A stretch of 16,551 bases of DNA from Candidatus Poribacteria bacterium (GTDB lineage Bacteria; Poribacteria; WGA-4E; WGA-3G): NCBI GenBank assembly GCA_028818995.1, contig JAPPMR010000793.1, forward strand, positions 1-16,551. The letters are read 5' to 3'. Both the position numbers and the translations under genes were made by a program. The notes below the pieces were generated by a model, which had not been told where the DNA came from, made no database searches, and saw only the letters and a list, made by a program, of their open reading frames with translations. Below, piece by piece: positions 16,226-16,551 of this stretch (its first letter is position 1; each line of letters starts with the position of its first letter).

Positions 16226-16551
16226 TTACATTGGACCTACGCGTTCAGGACCCCTGTCCATAGCAAACATCGACGCATCAAAACTTCTTTTTAACAAATC
16301 AAATTTAATATCTTGCTTCTCTGATACACGCCATAGATTGTTGAACTCATCAGGGTCATCAACTAAATCGTAAAGTTCTCCTTCTTCGTGTCCGTGATAA
16401 ACTATTAACTTATAACGCTTATCTCGGAACATTGTTGCGAAAGTATGGTCACGCATATCAAGTGCATCGTAATACTCACACCGAACAAAGTCACGATGAC
16501 GTACTGCCTGACCTCGCAGAATAGGCAATAGTCACTGTCCTTGCATCCCAA
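16226..16551 (-). pseudogene. Sulfatase C-terminal part with in-frame TGA, 5' end outside window
   Basis: The frame running in from the right edge reads GMQGQ-stop-LLPILRG, then about 100 residues to the TAA at 16226. MQGxSLLPLLRG, RDFVRCEYYDALD, FRDKRYKLIVYHG and GELYDLVDDPDEFNNLW are hallmarks of the C-terminal region of formylglycine-dependent sulfatases. The TGA at 16532-16534 stands where the family usually has Ser or Arg; a one-base change from TCA or CGA would explain it. The catalytic Cys/Ser-x-Pro-x-Arg site would be outside the window. Whether this is a dead gene, an assembly error or a single-strain mutation cannot be decided here. It is 89 bp upstream of the broken gene at 15314-16136. 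Confidence 0.75.

Noticed and set aside
16532..16534. TGA read as an amino acid (selenocysteine or altered code)
   Set aside because: No selenocysteine hairpin is apparent after the codon, the family has Ser or Arg here rather than Cys, and no other gene in the window has an in-frame TGA.
1..16551. CRISPR arrays, tRNA or rRNA genes, transposases, phage genes
   Set aside because: I saw no regularly spaced direct repeats, no RNA gene and no mobile-element protein in the window.

Overview
The window is about 16.5 kb of moderately AT-rich DNA. Every gene I can support lies on the minus strand, so the genes read from right to left. The mixture of genes suggests a Poribacteria- or Planctomycetes-like bacterium. 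The evidence is a DUF1549/DUF1553 (PSD1) protein, a Tat-exported DUF1501 protein, a PPC-domain surface protein, a sulfatase, a b6-type respiratory bc complex, and intergenic hairpin repeats of a kind I associate with Poribacteria genomes. The taxon is an inference; no rRNA or marker gene is present.

Right part (16551 to about 11200): the C-terminal end of a sulfatase with an in-frame TGA; a secreted protein with a glutamine-amidotransferase-like look, broken by a one-base frameshift in an A run; then an intact PSD1 gene and a DUF1501 gene, probably co-transcribed. DUF1501 is followed by a strong hairpin terminator at 11213-11251. Next comes a secreted two-PPC-domain protein (8481-10970), followed by a repeat-derived hairpin with a T tract (8338-8371). 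PSD1, DUF1501 and PPC proteins commonly occur together in these bacteria; their biochemical role is not established.

Middle (7997 to 8480): a gene-free stretch with two hairpin repeat elements and, nearer the next operon, a perfect 14-bp palindrome and a plausible promoter.

Left part (7996 to 1): an apparent seven-gene respiratory operon in transcription order: Rieske iron-sulfur protein, cytochrome b6-like subunit, subunit-IV-like subunit with APWY instead of PEWY, a 1041-residue membrane-anchored octaheme cytochrome c with a long coiled coil, a small membrane-anchored monoheme cytochrome c, a cupredoxin with an amicyanin-type copper loop, and a CydA-like (cytochrome bd subunit I) membrane protein that runs off the left edge. 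The likely job is quinol oxidation by a bc-type complex, with electrons passing through the octaheme and monoheme cytochromes and perhaps the cupredoxin. The role of the CydA-like protein is open. A 16-bp sequence containing the palindrome occurs both upstream of the Rieske gene and upstream of the cupredoxin gene, each time about 50-60 bp upstream of a possible -10 box. This suggests one regulator acts on both halves of the operon. This respiratory locus is the most interesting system in the window.
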